The notes below the pieces were generated by a model. That model saw only the letters and a list, made by a program, of their open reading frames with translations, searched no databases and was not told where the DNA came from. From the NCBI GenBank assembly GCA_009886205.1, contig QXZU01000037.1, positions 1 to 44,957 of the forward strand: a stretch of 44,957 nt of DNA. The letters run 5' to 3'. Of the stretch, positions 1 through 8,812 are shown piece after piece. This stretch comes from K189A clade bacterium (GTDB lineage Bacteria; Pseudomonadota; Gammaproteobacteria; Pseudomonadales; Azotimanducaceae). How positions within the stretch are numbered: the stretch's first letter is position 1; every line of letters begins with the position of its first letter. Made by a program: the position numbers and the translations under genes.

Positions 1-119
1 CTGTCCATAAGCGATCTAACTCAGATGACTGTGAAGGAAAAAGTCTAATTCCGAGCAGTCTCATCTTGGTTCAACGCTGCGTGTTGCCAATTTTCCTAAA
101 CAATTTTTAAAGGATGGAC

Positions 120-148
120 TTGAATTGATCGACGGCTAACTATATAAA
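120..148 (+). promoter_or_regulatory. Sigma-70-type promoter of the TetR-ALDH operon
   Basis: A -35 hexamer TTGAAT (120-125) and a -10 hexamer TATAAA (143-148) are separated by exactly 17 bases. They match the consensus at 4/6 and 5/6 positions. Transcription would start near 155. The -10 box covers the first base of the ATG at 148, so that ATG is unlikely to be translated from this promoter. Seen directly; promoter activity is inferred. Confidence 0.5.
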
Positions 149-167
149 TGACCACGGTCAGTTATAT
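142..167. promoter_or_regulatory. Near-perfect palindrome, likely TetR-family operator
   Basis: Two 12-base arms (ATATAAATGACC at 142-153 and GGTCAGTTATAT at 156-167) are inverted repeats with one mismatch around a 2-base centre. The element overlaps the -10 box and the expected transcription start, the usual place for an autorepressing TetR operator. The gene immediately downstream encodes a TetR-type protein, so it probably binds here and controls itself and the downstream dehydrogenase. Binding is inferred. Confidence 0.6.
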
Positions 168-216
168 TTTGGAAGCGACTTGCTTAAGGCCGGTCGAACA
201 AACAGGTAAAAAACAG

Positions 217-912
217 TTGGATACAAATGTGAATTCAGTCGTTGCAATTAATCGGAGGGCGAGAAGCGCAGAACAAAAGGCGCAGCGGCGGCAAGCCGTG
301 CTGGAGGCTGCCGAAACACATTTCCTTGACGTTGGCTACGAGGCATTTTCTATGACTCAACTTGCCAAGAAATCCGGGGTCGTCAAAGGCACGCTCTATC
401 TTTACTTCAAAACTAGGGAAGAGCTCTTTCTGACCCTTTATGAGCAAAGTCTCATTCGATGGAGCCAGGTTTTTATAGGTTACTTATCTGATTCCATGAC
501 CAGCGAGACGTATGCCCGGGCGCTGTATAACACCGCCGTGGCGGATGGCACCTTCTTGCCCTTGCTCATCAGGCTTGAACATGTCATCGAACACAATGTT
601 GCGATTCCAAGATTAATCGAGTCTAAGCGCGTGTTCATAAGGCAGGTGGAAGTCGTTGCAAAGGCCACGTCAACTTCTCTCAAATTGAGCAAAGCGCAAG
701 CGACGGAGGTAGTGAAAACAATGGGTGTTCTGCTGATTGGTGCGATGGGCGCTGACCAGGGTCCCTCGCTTGTTAATGAAGAGTTGCCTGACGATGTCCA
801 GGATCTCATCGCCAGTTTTGCGTCTGAACCACTCTTTGTCAGGAATGTCGTTCGTATCATTGAAGGCATTCGTGCAGAAGCCACACCAACATCTAGCCAA
901 AAGTTTAGTTGA
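217..912 (+). CDS. TetR/AcrR-family transcriptional repressor
   Basis: The protein has a typical TetR N-terminal helix-turn-helix: an AVLEAAETHFLDVGYEAF helix, then SMTQLAKKSGVVKGTLYLYF as the DNA-reading part, followed by a variable all-helical ligand domain. The reading frame is open from an ATG at 148, but that ATG sits in a good -10 box and inside a palindromic operator. I prefer the TTG at 217, which has AGGT about 10 bases upstream and gives 231 residues; GTG at 229 is the other option. The stop is 43 bases before an aldehyde dehydrogenase start, so the pair is probably one operon and the repressor likely senses an aldehyde or its precursor (inference). The family call is firm; ligand and exact start are not. 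Confidence 0.85.
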   Translation: MDTNVNSVVAINRRARSAEQKAQRRQAVLEAAETHFLDVGYEAFSMTQLAKKSGVVKGTLYLYFKTREELFLTLYEQSLIRWSQVFIGYLSDSMTSETYARALYNTAVADGTFLPLLIRLEHVIEHNVAIPRLIESKRVFIRQVEVVAKATSTSLKLSKAQATEVVKTMGVLLIGAMGADQGPSLVNEELPDDVQDLIASFASEPLFVRNVVRIIEGIRAEATPTSSQKFS

Positions 913-955
913 ATCAACAAATAAAAAAAATGCAGGGCAATTTAGGAAAATTAAT

Positions 956-2416
956 ATGAGCGAAGCAGAGCACAACAACGTCACAGAATTAGCGGTCCAG
1001 AATCTGGATGCGTTAGTCGAACGACAAAGAAGCAATTTCCGTGCAGAGGGCGAGGTCACCTATGCAACACGAATTGACCGTCTAAAAAGACTCAAAGCAC
1101 TGATTGTTGAAAACAAGACAGAGTTTGCCACCACAACAAAACGCGAATTCAACGGTGCGCGATCTTACGAATTCAGTTTGTTCTCGGAGTTTGCATCAAA
1201 GGTCGAAGCCATCGACTACTCGATGAAACATCTAAAAGCGTGGATGAAACCTGAAACGCGCAAAACCAACAAACCGATGAATTTTTTGGGTGGGAAGGGA
1301 CAGGTCAGATATTTCCCAAAGGGCGTTGTGGGTATTATTTCCCCCTGGAACCTGCCCTTCGGTCTGACGGTGGCGCCTTTGACCAGTGCGCTGGCAGCTG
1401 GTAACCGAGCATTACTGAAACCGTCAGAATACGTGCCTGAAACTGCGGCTCTGTTTGCAGAAGTTGTGCCGAAATATTTTTCAGAAGATGAGGTGGCGGT
1501 TGTCACCGGCGGGGCAGATGTCAGTCAAAGATTTGCGGAGCTGCCGTTCGATCACCTTTTGTTTACTGGGTCCACTCACGTTGGTCGGCAAGTGATGCAA
1601 TCTGCGTCAAAAAACCTTGTTCCTGTCACTCTAGAACTTGGCGGCAAATCACCTGTCGTCATTGGTCGCAGTGCAAAACTTGATCTCGCCGGAACTCGCC
1701 TGGCTTTCGGTAAGCTCTTGAACGGCGGACAACTCTGCCTATCACCAGACTATGTCTTGGTGCCTGAGGAGCTGGAAGAGCAGCTAATTGCAAGGGTTAT
1801 TCATGAGACGCAGTCAATGTATCCCAACATCACCGACAACACGGATTATGCGGGTGTTTTCAACGAAAGGCACTTTGCTAGATTGCAGAACTATATTGAT
1901 GATGCTGTTTCTAAAGGCGCCAAGCTCACCATAGTCGGTGCTGAGAAGACTCGTGCGTCTAAAGATAATCGTCGTATGCCTCTGCACATTCTTCAGAACG
2001 TCAATGAAGACATGCAGGTTATGCATGAGGAAATTTTTGGCCCTATCCTCCCTGTCATGACCTATGCTGATATCAGCGAAGTTCCGGATAAGATTGAACC
2101 CCGTCGAAACCCTCTCGCCATGTACTATTTTGGCAAAGATAAAAGTGAGCAAGAGTATTTGCTGAGCCACGTGCAAAGTGGTGGTGTCTGTATCAACGAT
2201 ATTACGCTTCACTATGTACAAGAGGATCTGCCATTTGGTGGCTTTGGTGCTTCTGGTATGGGTGCCTATCACGGTCCGGAAGGGTTTAGAAACATGAGCC
2301 ATCCGCGGGCGATTTACAGCCAAACCATGATTGATGTGTTGCCAATCATTGGTGCGCGACCGCCATTTGGGCCAAAGTTCCGAAAGAAAATAAGCTCAAT
2401 TCTTGGCTCAATTTGA
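956..2416 (+). CDS. Coniferyl-aldehyde-type NAD(P)-dependent aldehyde dehydrogenase
   Basis: This 486-residue protein belongs to the aldehyde dehydrogenase superfamily, closest in pattern to the coniferyl aldehyde dehydrogenase / ALDH3-like branch, which oxidises aromatic or long-chain aldehydes to acids in the cytosol. Visible motifs are the cofactor-binding FTGSTHVGR, the general-base Glu227 in LELGGKSP and the nucleophile Cys261 in GGQLCLSPDY; their spacing of 34 residues is the superfamily norm. The frame is open upstream to 737, but the ATG at 956 is preceded by AGGA at the right distance and begins where family members begin. It follows the TetR gene closely and probably answers to it. 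The exact substrate cannot be read from sequence. Confidence 0.9.
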   Translation: MSEAEHNNVTELAVQNLDALVERQRSNFRAEGEVTYATRIDRLKRLKALIVENKTEFATTTKREFNGARSYEFSLFSEFASKVEAIDYSMKHLKAWMKPETRKTNKPMNFLGGKGQVRYFPKGVVGIISPWNLPFGLTVAPLTSALAAGNRALLKPSEYVPETAALFAEVVPKYFSEDEVAVVTGGADVSQRFAELPFDHLLFTGSTHVGRQVMQSASKNLVPVTLELGGKSPVVIGRSAKLDLAGTRLAFGKLLNGGQLCLSPDYVLVPEELEEQLIARVIHETQSMYPNITDNTDYAGVFNERHFARLQNYIDDAVSKGAKLTIVGAEKTRASKDNRRMPLHILQNVNEDMQVMHEEIFGPILPVMTYADISEVPDKIEPRRNPLAMYYFGKDKSEQEYLLSHVQSGGVCINDITLHYVQEDLPFGGFGASGMGAYHGPEGFRNMSHPRAIYSQTMIDVLPIIGARPPFGPKFRKKISSILGSI

Positions 2417-2443
2417 TTTTAACGCCGTAGAAGAAACCTCTGC

Positions 2444-2475
2444 ACGGTCATTGTCAGTTCGCTGAAAATGACCGT
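2444..2475 (+). other. Strong hairpin with UUCG tetraloop after the ALDH gene
   Basis: ACGGTCATT (2444-2452) pairs perfectly with AATGACCGT (2467-2475). After a single G.A mismatch, TCAG (2454-2457) pairs with CTGA (2462-2465) around a TTCG loop. UUCG loops are exceptionally stable in RNA. It starts 28 bases after the ALDH stop but has no T run, so it is not a standard intrinsic terminator. It could protect the 3' end of the mRNA or assist Rho-dependent ending (inference). Confidence 0.6.
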
Positions 2476-2713
2476 TGGTGCGCGCAGTAGCAGTAGCTGT
2501 GCCCAGTTGCTAGGTATTTACGCGCCTGGATGCGCTAGTCTGAACTGAACTGAGCTGATCCAAGCCGTGGCTGAAGGCTAGAGGGTTCGCACGCCATTGT
2601 TCGCCCCGCTTAAGCCCTTCGTTTGCCCTGTGCTTTTTTGTTTTTGGGTTTTACTCAAGGGCGAACGGGTTTAGGTCTAGTCCCAACCTCCTGTATAAAA
2701 CCCCGTCCATTCG
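2476..2713. other. Intergenic region, ALDH to GST (convergent)
   Basis: No convincing gene was found. The only structure seen is a distant inverted repeat, GTTCGCCC (2599-2606) and GGGCGAAC (2659-2666), flanking a T-rich stretch that contains TTTTTTG twice. It might help end transcription of the two convergent genes but does not have the form of an intrinsic terminator. Confidence 0.4.
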
Positions 2714-3325
2714 TTACTGCATTTCTATGGCGGTTTTAAACGCTGGCCGGTTTGCTACGCGCTCAACGTAAGCTTTTAGGTGGGGCATTTCTTCGCCTAC
2801 ACAGCCCAGTCGGTTACCCATAAAACATGCGTGGCCTAGCATGATGTCTGCGGCTGAAAAATCGCCTATCAAATAGTCTCTGCCAGCTAATGCCTCGTTG
2901 ACCGGTTCTAAGGCCTTGGTTAAAAGTCGCTGGGCTTGGCTGAGTGCTTTCTCGTCGCGCCGATCTGGTGGTAATAGCACGGTTTGTACAACAATAGTGT
3001 TGATTGGTGGCATAACCATTCCCTCGCAATAGTGAAACCACTGCAGGTACTCTGGAAACAGAGGGGAATTTTCACTGGGTTTGAGACCGCCATTTTTATG
3101 TCGGGCGATGACATACTCAACGATAGCCCCTGACTCGAAGATAGTGATGTCTCCGTCATCTAAAACCGGCACCCGACCAAGAGGGTGTCGTGCTCTGTGT
3201 TCATCCGACTTCAGGTCTTGTGGATGAAAAGCCATTTTGTTGATGTCGTAAGGCAGTTCTAATTCTTCTAATAACCAAACAATTCTCCCCGCACGAGAGT
3301 TCGGCGCAAAATGTAATTTTAGCAT
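2714..3325 (-). CDS. Glutathione S-transferase family protein
   Basis: The 203-residue protein has the two-domain GST layout. The N-terminal thioredoxin-like half (about 1-80) contains the activating-Ser-type start FAPNSRAGRIVWLLEE, the cis-proline segment GRVPVLDDGD and the glutathione-contacting FESGAIVEYV. An all-helical C-terminal half follows, with AGRDYLIGDFSAADIMLGH, the usual N-capping region. Such enzymes conjugate glutathione to electrophiles or reduce them. The start has GAGGA upstream. It is divergent from the nitronate monooxygenase gene and lies near an aldehyde dehydrogenase, so a detoxification role is plausible. Substrate unknown. Confidence 0.9.
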   Translation of the reverse strand: MLKLHFAPNSRAGRIVWLLEELELPYDINKMAFHPQDLKSDEHRARHPLGRVPVLDDGDITIFESGAIVEYVIARHKNGGLKPSENSPLFPEYLQWFHYCEGMVMPPINTIVVQTVLLPPDRRDEKALSQAQRLLTKALEPVNEALAGRDYLIGDFSAADIMLGHACFMGNRLGCVGEEMPHLKAYVERVANRPAFKTAIEMQ

Positions 3326-3590
3326 GGGTGTCAGTCCTCAATTTTTGATTTTCTACAATGCTTGAGAATACTCAGGTAAAGGTGTGGTGCAAGCAATAGC
3401 TTAAAGCCGCCATCGCACGCTGCTGTGAGTAACGACTGAGGAGTAAATTGCATTGGTTGAGTGAGCAACGACGCTCACGCCTCTGAGTTTTAAGGTGGGT
3501 TTGTTGCTGAGATGAAGGCGCCAATTTTGCCAAAAATCTTTTGTGTCTGTGTTAAGTTTTGGCTCTACATTTTTTGCTGGGGAGCGGAGT

Positions 3591-4721
3591 ATGAAATCGC
3601 AGTTATGTGAAAAACTGGGTATTGAGTTTCCAATATTTGCCTTTAACCATTGCCGCGACGTAGTGGTGGAGGTTTCTAAAGCTGGAGGCATGGGTATTCT
3701 TGGCGCCGCTGGCTTGTCACCTGAAGCATTAGAAATTGAATTGAAGTGGATAGATGATCACATTGATGGCAAACCCTACGGGGTAGATATCATTGTGCCC
3801 ACGACAATGGCCGCACAAGAAAACGATGTAGCCACCAACATCAGTGCCTTAGTGCCTAATGAACATAGAGATTTTGCTTCCTCGGTGTTAGCACAACACG
3901 GGTTAGACACTGCTGGAATCTACGACTTTAGTGCTGGCACAAGCGATGCGTTTTTGGGGGAGAGTAAAGCGGCAGCACTAATGGACGTGGCTTTTGCTCA
4001 TCCTATTAAGATGATCGCAAATGCTCTGGGTGTGCCACCGCGCTACATGCTGGAGTTGGGTAAAGCGAACAATGTTGCCGTTGCTGCGCTAGTTGGCGCT
4101 AAAGAGCACGCTTTAAAGCAGGCCGAGGCTGGCGTTGATGTGATTGTTGTACAGGGTACCGAGGCTGGGGGGCATTGTGGTGAGGTATCTACTATGGTTT
4201 TGGTGCCTGAGGTTTGCGAGGCGATCAAAGAGTTCAAAGATATTTCGGTACTTGCCGCAGGGGGCATTGTTCTTGGCCGGCAAATGGCTGCGGCTATGAC
4301 TATGGGCGCACATGGCGCATGGACGGGGTCTATGTGGCTAACCACCTCGGAGGCATCCACTTCACCGGTGATTAAAGAGAAGATGTTGTCCACCAATTCC
4401 AGAGATACAGTGCGCTCACGTAGCCGGACGGGTAAGTATTCTCGACAGATGAGATCACCATGGACAGATGCTTGGGAAGATGAGGATGCGCCAGATCCAT
4501 TGCCCATGCCGCTACAACCCTTGGTCAGCGAACCCGCATTGAGCAAAATCACTAAAATGGCGGAAGGGGGCCATCCTGGTGCGAGGCAGTTGGCCACTTA
4601 TTGGGTGGGCCAAGGCGTTGGCTTAATGAATGAAGTGCAGTCTTGTAAGTCGGTAATGTACGATTTTATGCAGGATTTCTTAGCCGCCACGGAAAAGATG
4701 CGTCGCGTTATGGACGACTGA
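3591..4721 (+). CDS. Nitronate monooxygenase / 2-nitropropane dioxygenase family flavoprotein
   Basis: This 376-residue TIM-barrel protein has the family's FMN and active-site signatures: FPIFAFNHCRD near the N terminus, VVQGTEAGGHCGEVSTMVLV in the middle, then AAGGIVLGRQMAAAMTMGAHG, which binds the FMN phosphate, and GSMWLTT. Family members oxidise nitronates such as propionate-3-nitronate to carbonyls with flavin and oxygen; several relatives are annotated only from sequence and may do other flavin chemistry. The start at 3591 has a clear GGAGCGG ribosome-binding site, so the 16 upstream codons are discarded. Substrate specificity is uncertain. Confidence 0.85.
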   Translation: MKSQLCEKLGIEFPIFAFNHCRDVVVEVSKAGGMGILGAAGLSPEALEIELKWIDDHIDGKPYGVDIIVPTTMAAQENDVATNISALVPNEHRDFASSVLAQHGLDTAGIYDFSAGTSDAFLGESKAAALMDVAFAHPIKMIANALGVPPRYMLELGKANNVAVAALVGAKEHALKQAEAGVDVIVVQGTEAGGHCGEVSTMVLVPEVCEAIKEFKDISVLAAGGIVLGRQMAAAMTMGAHGAWTGSMWLTTSEASTSPVIKEKMLSTNSRDTVRSRSRTGKYSRQMRSPWTDAWEDEDAPDPLPMPLQPLVSEPALSKITKMAEGGHPGARQLATYWVGQGVGLMNEVQSCKSVMYDFMQDFLAATEKMRRVMDD

Positions 4722-5049
4722 GTTTGCACCTGATCGAGTGGTCGCGTCCTATGTAGAGCTCGGCTTGTCGAATTAGATTCATGTAGGCAGTTCTGGGCTG
4801 TCGTGCCTAGGAACTGAGACCTATATTGGACGGCTTAGGCAGCTGTCTGTGGTCACACACGAAAGGTGAACATTTCTAAAACATTTGCATGATTCGTGGT
4901 GTAAGATAGTCGGCGATTTGACCGACGCGGTTGCGTGGGTCACAACAAATTTTTGGTAGGGGGTGCACCTGTTTGCACTTAATAGGCAGTAGGATCGAAA
5001 TCCGCTGGTTAGCCCATTTCTTTTGTATCCACCTCGAATGAATTAGAGA
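4722..5049. other. Intergenic region upstream of tig
   Basis: No gene or RNA gene was recognised in these 328 bases. Two short inverted repeats are visible: TGCCTA (4804-4809) with TAGGCA (4836-4841), and GTGCA/TGCAC around 4963-4978. The tig promoter must lie here, but I could not find a well-spaced -35/-10 pair. Confidence 0.4.
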
Positions 5050-6405
5050 ATGAACGTATCTATTGAAACAATGACTGGCCTTGAACGGCGATTAACCATA
5101 ACCATCGACGGCGATCAGTTCGAAGACCAGATAGCGGCGCGCTTAAATGACGCTCGCGGCAAAGTAAAAATACCCGGCTTCAGAGCGGGCAAGGTGCCAT
5201 TGAAGGAAGTTAGACGTCGCTATGGCAGCGCTATTCGTGCTGAAGTCGCAGGCGAATTAATGCAGAGCAGCTTTGTAGAAGCTGTGCAGCAGGAGTCTTT
5301 AACGCCAGCTGGTTCGCCCAAGTTAGATGTGATCAAAATGGATCCGGGCATAGATTTTGAGTTCACTGCAACATTTGAAGTATTCCCATCTGTTGAACTG
5401 GCCAATTTCGATAAGATCGCGGTTAAGCGCCCATCAGCAGAAATTACGGCCGCCGATTTGGACGACATGATTGTTAAGTTGCGTGAGCAAAATGCAACAC
5501 AAGAAATAGTTGAGCGCGCGTCTGCTGACGGCGATCAAATTACCGTTGATTTTGAAGGCATGTTGGACGGCGAGCGGGTTGAATCTGCATGCGGCGAGGG
5601 CATGGCGTTTACTCTCGGTAAAGGTCAAATGATTGCTGATTTCGACAAAGGCGTGGTGGGTTTGTCTGCCGGTGAGGAGTCAACTTTTGATGCTGTATTT
5701 CCTGACGATTACCAAGCCGAGGACATGCAGGGTAAAACAGTGCAGTTCAGCGTCAAGGTGATTGATGTCAAAGAGACACAACTACCGGAGATGAATGAAG
5801 AATTCTTTAAGAAGTTTGGCATTGATGAAACCACAGAAGAGGCTTTTCTCTCTGAAGTGAAAGCCAATATGACTCGTGAACTGGACAATGCGATTAAGAA
5901 CCAGGTCAAGCAGCAGGCTATGGACGGTCTGAGCGAAATCCATGACTTCTCGCTGCCTCACGACGTTGTGCATCGCGAAATTCATGTGCTTAAAGATCAG
6001 ATGATGAGCCAATTCCAAATGCCTCCTGGTCAGGCCCAACAGTTAGATTTGCCAGATGCATTGTTCCAAGATCAGGCTGAAAAGCGCGTGAAAGTGGGAC
6101 TTGTTGTGAATGAAATCATGACCAGCAAAGCAATGGTTGCTGATCCAGAAAAGATCGATGCGCGTCTGCAAGAAATTGCTGCACCTTACGGCGAGCCAGA
6201 ACAGGTCATTGAATGGTATCGAAGTAACCCAGAGCAAATGAATAATATTGAAATGGCTGTACTTGAAGATCAGGTAGTCGACCTCATAATGGAACAAGCG
6301 AGCATAGAAGAGGTAGTTTCAAACTACACAGACGTGATCAGCGGCGCGGCGATTGCTGCGCCAGAAGAGGCCAGTGAGGAAGCCAGCGAAGAAGCCACCA
6401 GCTAG
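5050..6405 (+). CDS. tig: Trigger factor, ribosome-associated chaperone and prolyl isomerase
   Basis: Trigger factor binds the ribosome exit tunnel and shields nascent chains. The N terminus (VSIETMTGLERRLTITID) and the ribosome-docking signature PGFRAGKVPLKEVRRRYG are diagnostic. An FKBP-type isomerase domain follows at about 155-245 (DQITVDFEGMLDGE...AFTLGKGQMIADFD), then the long helical C-terminal chaperone arms. Length 451 is close to the 432 of E. coli; the excess is an acidic tail of repeated EEAS units, which is poorly conserved and probably disordered. It stands first in the classic tig-clpP-clpX-lon order. Confidence 0.98.
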   Translation: MNVSIETMTGLERRLTITIDGDQFEDQIAARLNDARGKVKIPGFRAGKVPLKEVRRRYGSAIRAEVAGELMQSSFVEAVQQESLTPAGSPKLDVIKMDPGIDFEFTATFEVFPSVELANFDKIAVKRPSAEITAADLDDMIVKLREQNATQEIVERASADGDQITVDFEGMLDGERVESACGEGMAFTLGKGQMIADFDKGVVGLSAGEESTFDAVFPDDYQAEDMQGKTVQFSVKVIDVKETQLPEMNEEFFKKFGIDETTEEAFLSEVKANMTRELDNAIKNQVKQQAMDGLSEIHDFSLPHDVVHREIHVLKDQMMSQFQMPPGQAQQLDLPDALFQDQAEKRVKVGLVVNEIMTSKAMVADPEKIDARLQEIAAPYGEPEQVIEWYRSNPEQMNNIEMAVLEDQVVDLIMEQASIEEVVSNYTDVISGAAIAAPEEASEEASEEATS

Positions 6406-6501
6406 AAAATTGGGGCGGAAATTAGGCTGCCGGTTAGGCAAAAGTGATTATTAGATAAGCGCAGTATTTGCCGGTTGATGCCGGCAGACTTGGAGAAAAA
6501 A

Positions 6502-7152
6502 ATGTCAGATATTCGAGATCGATTAACGCAACCAACGCAAGGCTTGGGCATGGTCCCTATGGTCGTAGAGCAGACCGCTCGTGGTGAACGCGCGTATGAC
6601 ATCTATTCTAGGTTGCTGAAAGATCGAATCATCTTTTTGGTCGGGCCCGTTGAGGATCATATGGCCAATCTAGTGGTCGCTCAGATGCTGTTCTTAGAGT
6701 CTGAAAATCCAGATAAAGACATTAATCTTTATATTAATTCTCCCGGCGGTTCTGTGACAGCGGGTCTATCTATTTATGACACCATGCAGTTCGTTAAGCC
6801 AAACGTAAGTACGCTCTGTGTTGGCCAAGCGGCCAGTATGGGTGCGTTTTTACTCGCAGCTGGCGCGCCAGGAAAGCGTTATGCCTTGCCTAATTCACGA
6901 ATGATGTTGCATCAACCCTCAGGCGGTTCGCGTGGCGTTGCTTCAGATATTGAAATTCAGGCGCAAGAAATATTGTTGATGCGCGAGCAGTTGAACAAAA
7001 TTATTGCCAAGCATACTGGCCAAGACGTTGAAACAGTGGCAAAAGACACTGACAGAGACTTTTGGATGAGTCCAGATGCAGCAAAAGAGTATGGTTTGGT
7101 CGACCAAGTGCAGCAAAGTCGTACAGACGCCGCTGAGTCGGCAAAAGATTAG
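6502..7152 (+). CDS. clpP: ATP-dependent Clp protease proteolytic subunit
   Basis: ClpP forms the double-heptameric peptidase that degrades proteins unfolded by ClpX or ClpA. The serine-protease triad is intact: Ser112 in [11 protein letters not shown], His137 in MMLHQPSGG and Asp186 in DTDRDFWMS, each one residue from the E. coli numbers. The substrate-channel segment [18 protein letters not shown] is present. The frame is open to an ATG at 6475, but GGAG lies just before the ATG at 6502, which gives 216 residues. A short N-terminal propeptide that is self-cleaved is expected from the family. Confidence 0.98.
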   Translation: MSDIRDRLTQPTQGLGMVPMVVEQTARGERAYDIYSRLLKDRIIFLVGPVEDHMANLVVAQMLFLESENPDKDINLYINSPGGSVTAGLSIYDTMQFVKPNVSTLCVGQAASMGAFLLAAGAPGKRYALPNSRMMLHQPSGGSRGVASDIEIQAQEILLMREQLNKIIAKHTGQDVETVAKDTDRDFWMSPDAAKEYGLVDQVQQSRTDAAESAKD

Positions 7153-7337
7153 AATATTTTCAGCAGGCCTGCGGGCTTGCATTAAACGTCCTGAGCAAGC
7201 AATGTAATCAGGATTGAATATTCTCGCGTAGTGGCCTTACAGTCACATTAGGGCACGAGAATGGAATGTGAAAGCCAGAGTATTTGGGGGCAAATTGAGC
7301 AACCAATACTGGGCAAGAGTAATGGGATTTAGAAGCT

Positions 7338-8618
7338 ATGTCGGAAGAAAATGGCAAAGGAGACGACTCAGGCAAGTTATTGTACTGTTCGTTTTGTGGC
7401 AAGAGCCAACATGAAGTTCGTAAGCTAATTGCGGGACCTTCTGTATTCATCTGTGATGAATGCGTTGAGTTGTGTAACGACATCATTAGAGAAGAGGTCT
7501 CTGAGGCAGCGCAGTCTAGTGAGTCTAGTAAGTTACCCGTGCCTACCGAGATCAATAAAACGCTAGATGAATACGTGATTGGCCAAGAACACGCCAAGAA
7601 AGTATTGTCCGTTGCCGTCTACAACCATTATAAGCGCCTAAATTACAGCGCCAAGAAAGATGACGTTGAGTTGTCTAAATCAAACATACTGCTTATTGGC
7701 CCTACCGGGTGCGGTAAGACCCTTTTGGCTGAAACGTTGGCCAGAATGCTCGATGTACCTTTTACCATTGCTGATGCGACCACGCTCACAGAGGCGGGAT
7801 ATGTTGGTGAAGACGTAGAGAACATCATTCAAAAGCTGCTGCAGAAGTGCGACTACGACGTTGAGCGCGCTCAGGTGGGTATCGTCTACATCGACGAAAT
7901 CGACAAGATCTCACGCAAGTCTGACAACCCATCCATTACCAGAGATGTTTCGGGTGAGGGCGTACAGCAAGCCTTGTTGAAATTGATTGAAGGCACGGTG
8001 GCATCTGTGCCTCCTCAGGGTGGACGCAAGCATCCTCAGCAAGAATTTTTGCAAGTAGACACCTCAAAGATCCTGTTTATCTGTGGCGGTGCTTTTGCTG
8101 GCCTAGACCGTGTCATTTCCGATCGTTCCGACAAGTCCGGTATCGGTTTCGGTGCACAAGTTAAGGGTGACTCGGACCGCACGAGCATCGGCGAAACTTT
8201 GCGCTCGGTAGAGCCAGAAGATTTAGTCCGTTATGGGCTGATTCCTGAATTCGTTGGTCGTTTACCCGTTGTAGCAACACTGGGCGAGTTAGATAACGAT
8301 GCGCTGATTAGGATTTTGACTGAACCAAAGAACTCTCTGACCAAGCAATATACCAAGCTGTTTGAGATGGAAGGGGTAGATGTAGATTTCCGTGAAGACG
8401 CTTTGCGCGCTATTGCCAACAAGGCAACTGAACGTAAAACCGGCGCGCGCGGATTGCGCTCTATTCTTGAATCAGTGTTGTTGGACACCATGTACGAGCT
8501 ACCGGCTTCAGAGTCAGTGAGCAAGGTTGTGATTGACGAAAGCGTGATCAAAGGCGAGAGCGAGCCAATGTTGATTTACGAAAATCTAGATCAAGCAAAG
8601 GTTGCACCAGAGGACTAG
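7338..8618 (+). CDS. clpX: Clp protease ATP-binding subunit ClpX
   Basis: ClpX is the AAA+ unfoldase that recognises tagged or specific substrates and feeds ClpP. The N-terminal zinc-binding domain has Cys17, Cys20, Cys39 and Cys42. The AAA+ core carries Walker A GPTGCGKT (121-128), Walker [10 protein letters not shown] and the pore-loop segment [10 protein letters not shown]. The C-terminal sensor-2 region contains [14 protein letters not shown]. The 426 residues match the 424 of E. coli. The 185-base gap to clpP could hold a separate promoter, though none was convincing. Confidence 0.98.
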   Translation: MSEENGKGDDSGKLLYCSFCGKSQHEVRKLIAGPSVFICDECVELCNDIIREEVSEAAQSSESSKLPVPTEINKTLDEYVIGQEHAKKVLSVAVYNHYKRLNYSAKKDDVELSKSNILLIGPTGCGKTLLAETLARMLDVPFTIADATTLTEAGYVGEDVENIIQKLLQKCDYDVERAQVGIVYIDEIDKISRKSDNPSITRDVSGEGVQQALLKLIEGTVASVPPQGGRKHPQQEFLQVDTSKILFICGGAFAGLDRVISDRSDKSGIGFGAQVKGDSDRTSIGETLRSVEPEDLVRYGLIPEFVGRLPVVATLGELDNDALIRILTEPKNSLTKQYTKLFEMEGVDVDFREDALRAIANKATERKTGARGLRSILESVLLDTMYELPASESVSKVVIDESVIKGESEPMLIYENLDQAKVAPED

Positions 8619-8749
8619 TTTCCGTCAGCAATACTTTTCGCACTCTCGTGCCGCTCGCAGTTCCAGCGGCGGCCAACTACTCCCTCCGTATCGTTATCTC
8701 ACGTCTAAGAAAGTCTCAAATTTAATCCCATATTTTCATTGCTATAACC

Positions 8750-8775
8750 CTTGAGCTTTGGCTTTATGACCACAT
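8750..8775 (+). promoter_or_regulatory. Sigma-32 (heat-shock)-like promoter for lon
   Basis: CTTGAG (8750-8755) and CCACAT (8770-8775) are separated by 14 bases. The RpoH consensus, roughly CTTGAA with 13-15 bases to CCCCAT, is matched at 5/6 positions in each half. It lies 38 bases upstream of the lon start codon, and lon is a known heat-shock gene in enterobacteria. A GC hairpin (8650-8655 with 8665-8670) earlier in the gap may mark the end of the clpX transcript. Confidence 0.5.
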
Positions 8776-8812
8776 TGTTATATCAAGCAATTTGAGCAGT
8801 TAAAGAGAAATT

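Noticed and set aside
1-48. Open frame at the left edge ending TAA at 46-48 (LSISDLTQMTVKEKV)
   Set aside because: Only 15 codons and no recognisable family; it may be the end of a gene outside the window, but nothing supports that.
4960-5010. tRNA-like GGATCGAAATCC near 4992
   Set aside because: The T-loop lacks the TTC core and no acceptor, D or anticodon arms can be drawn around it.
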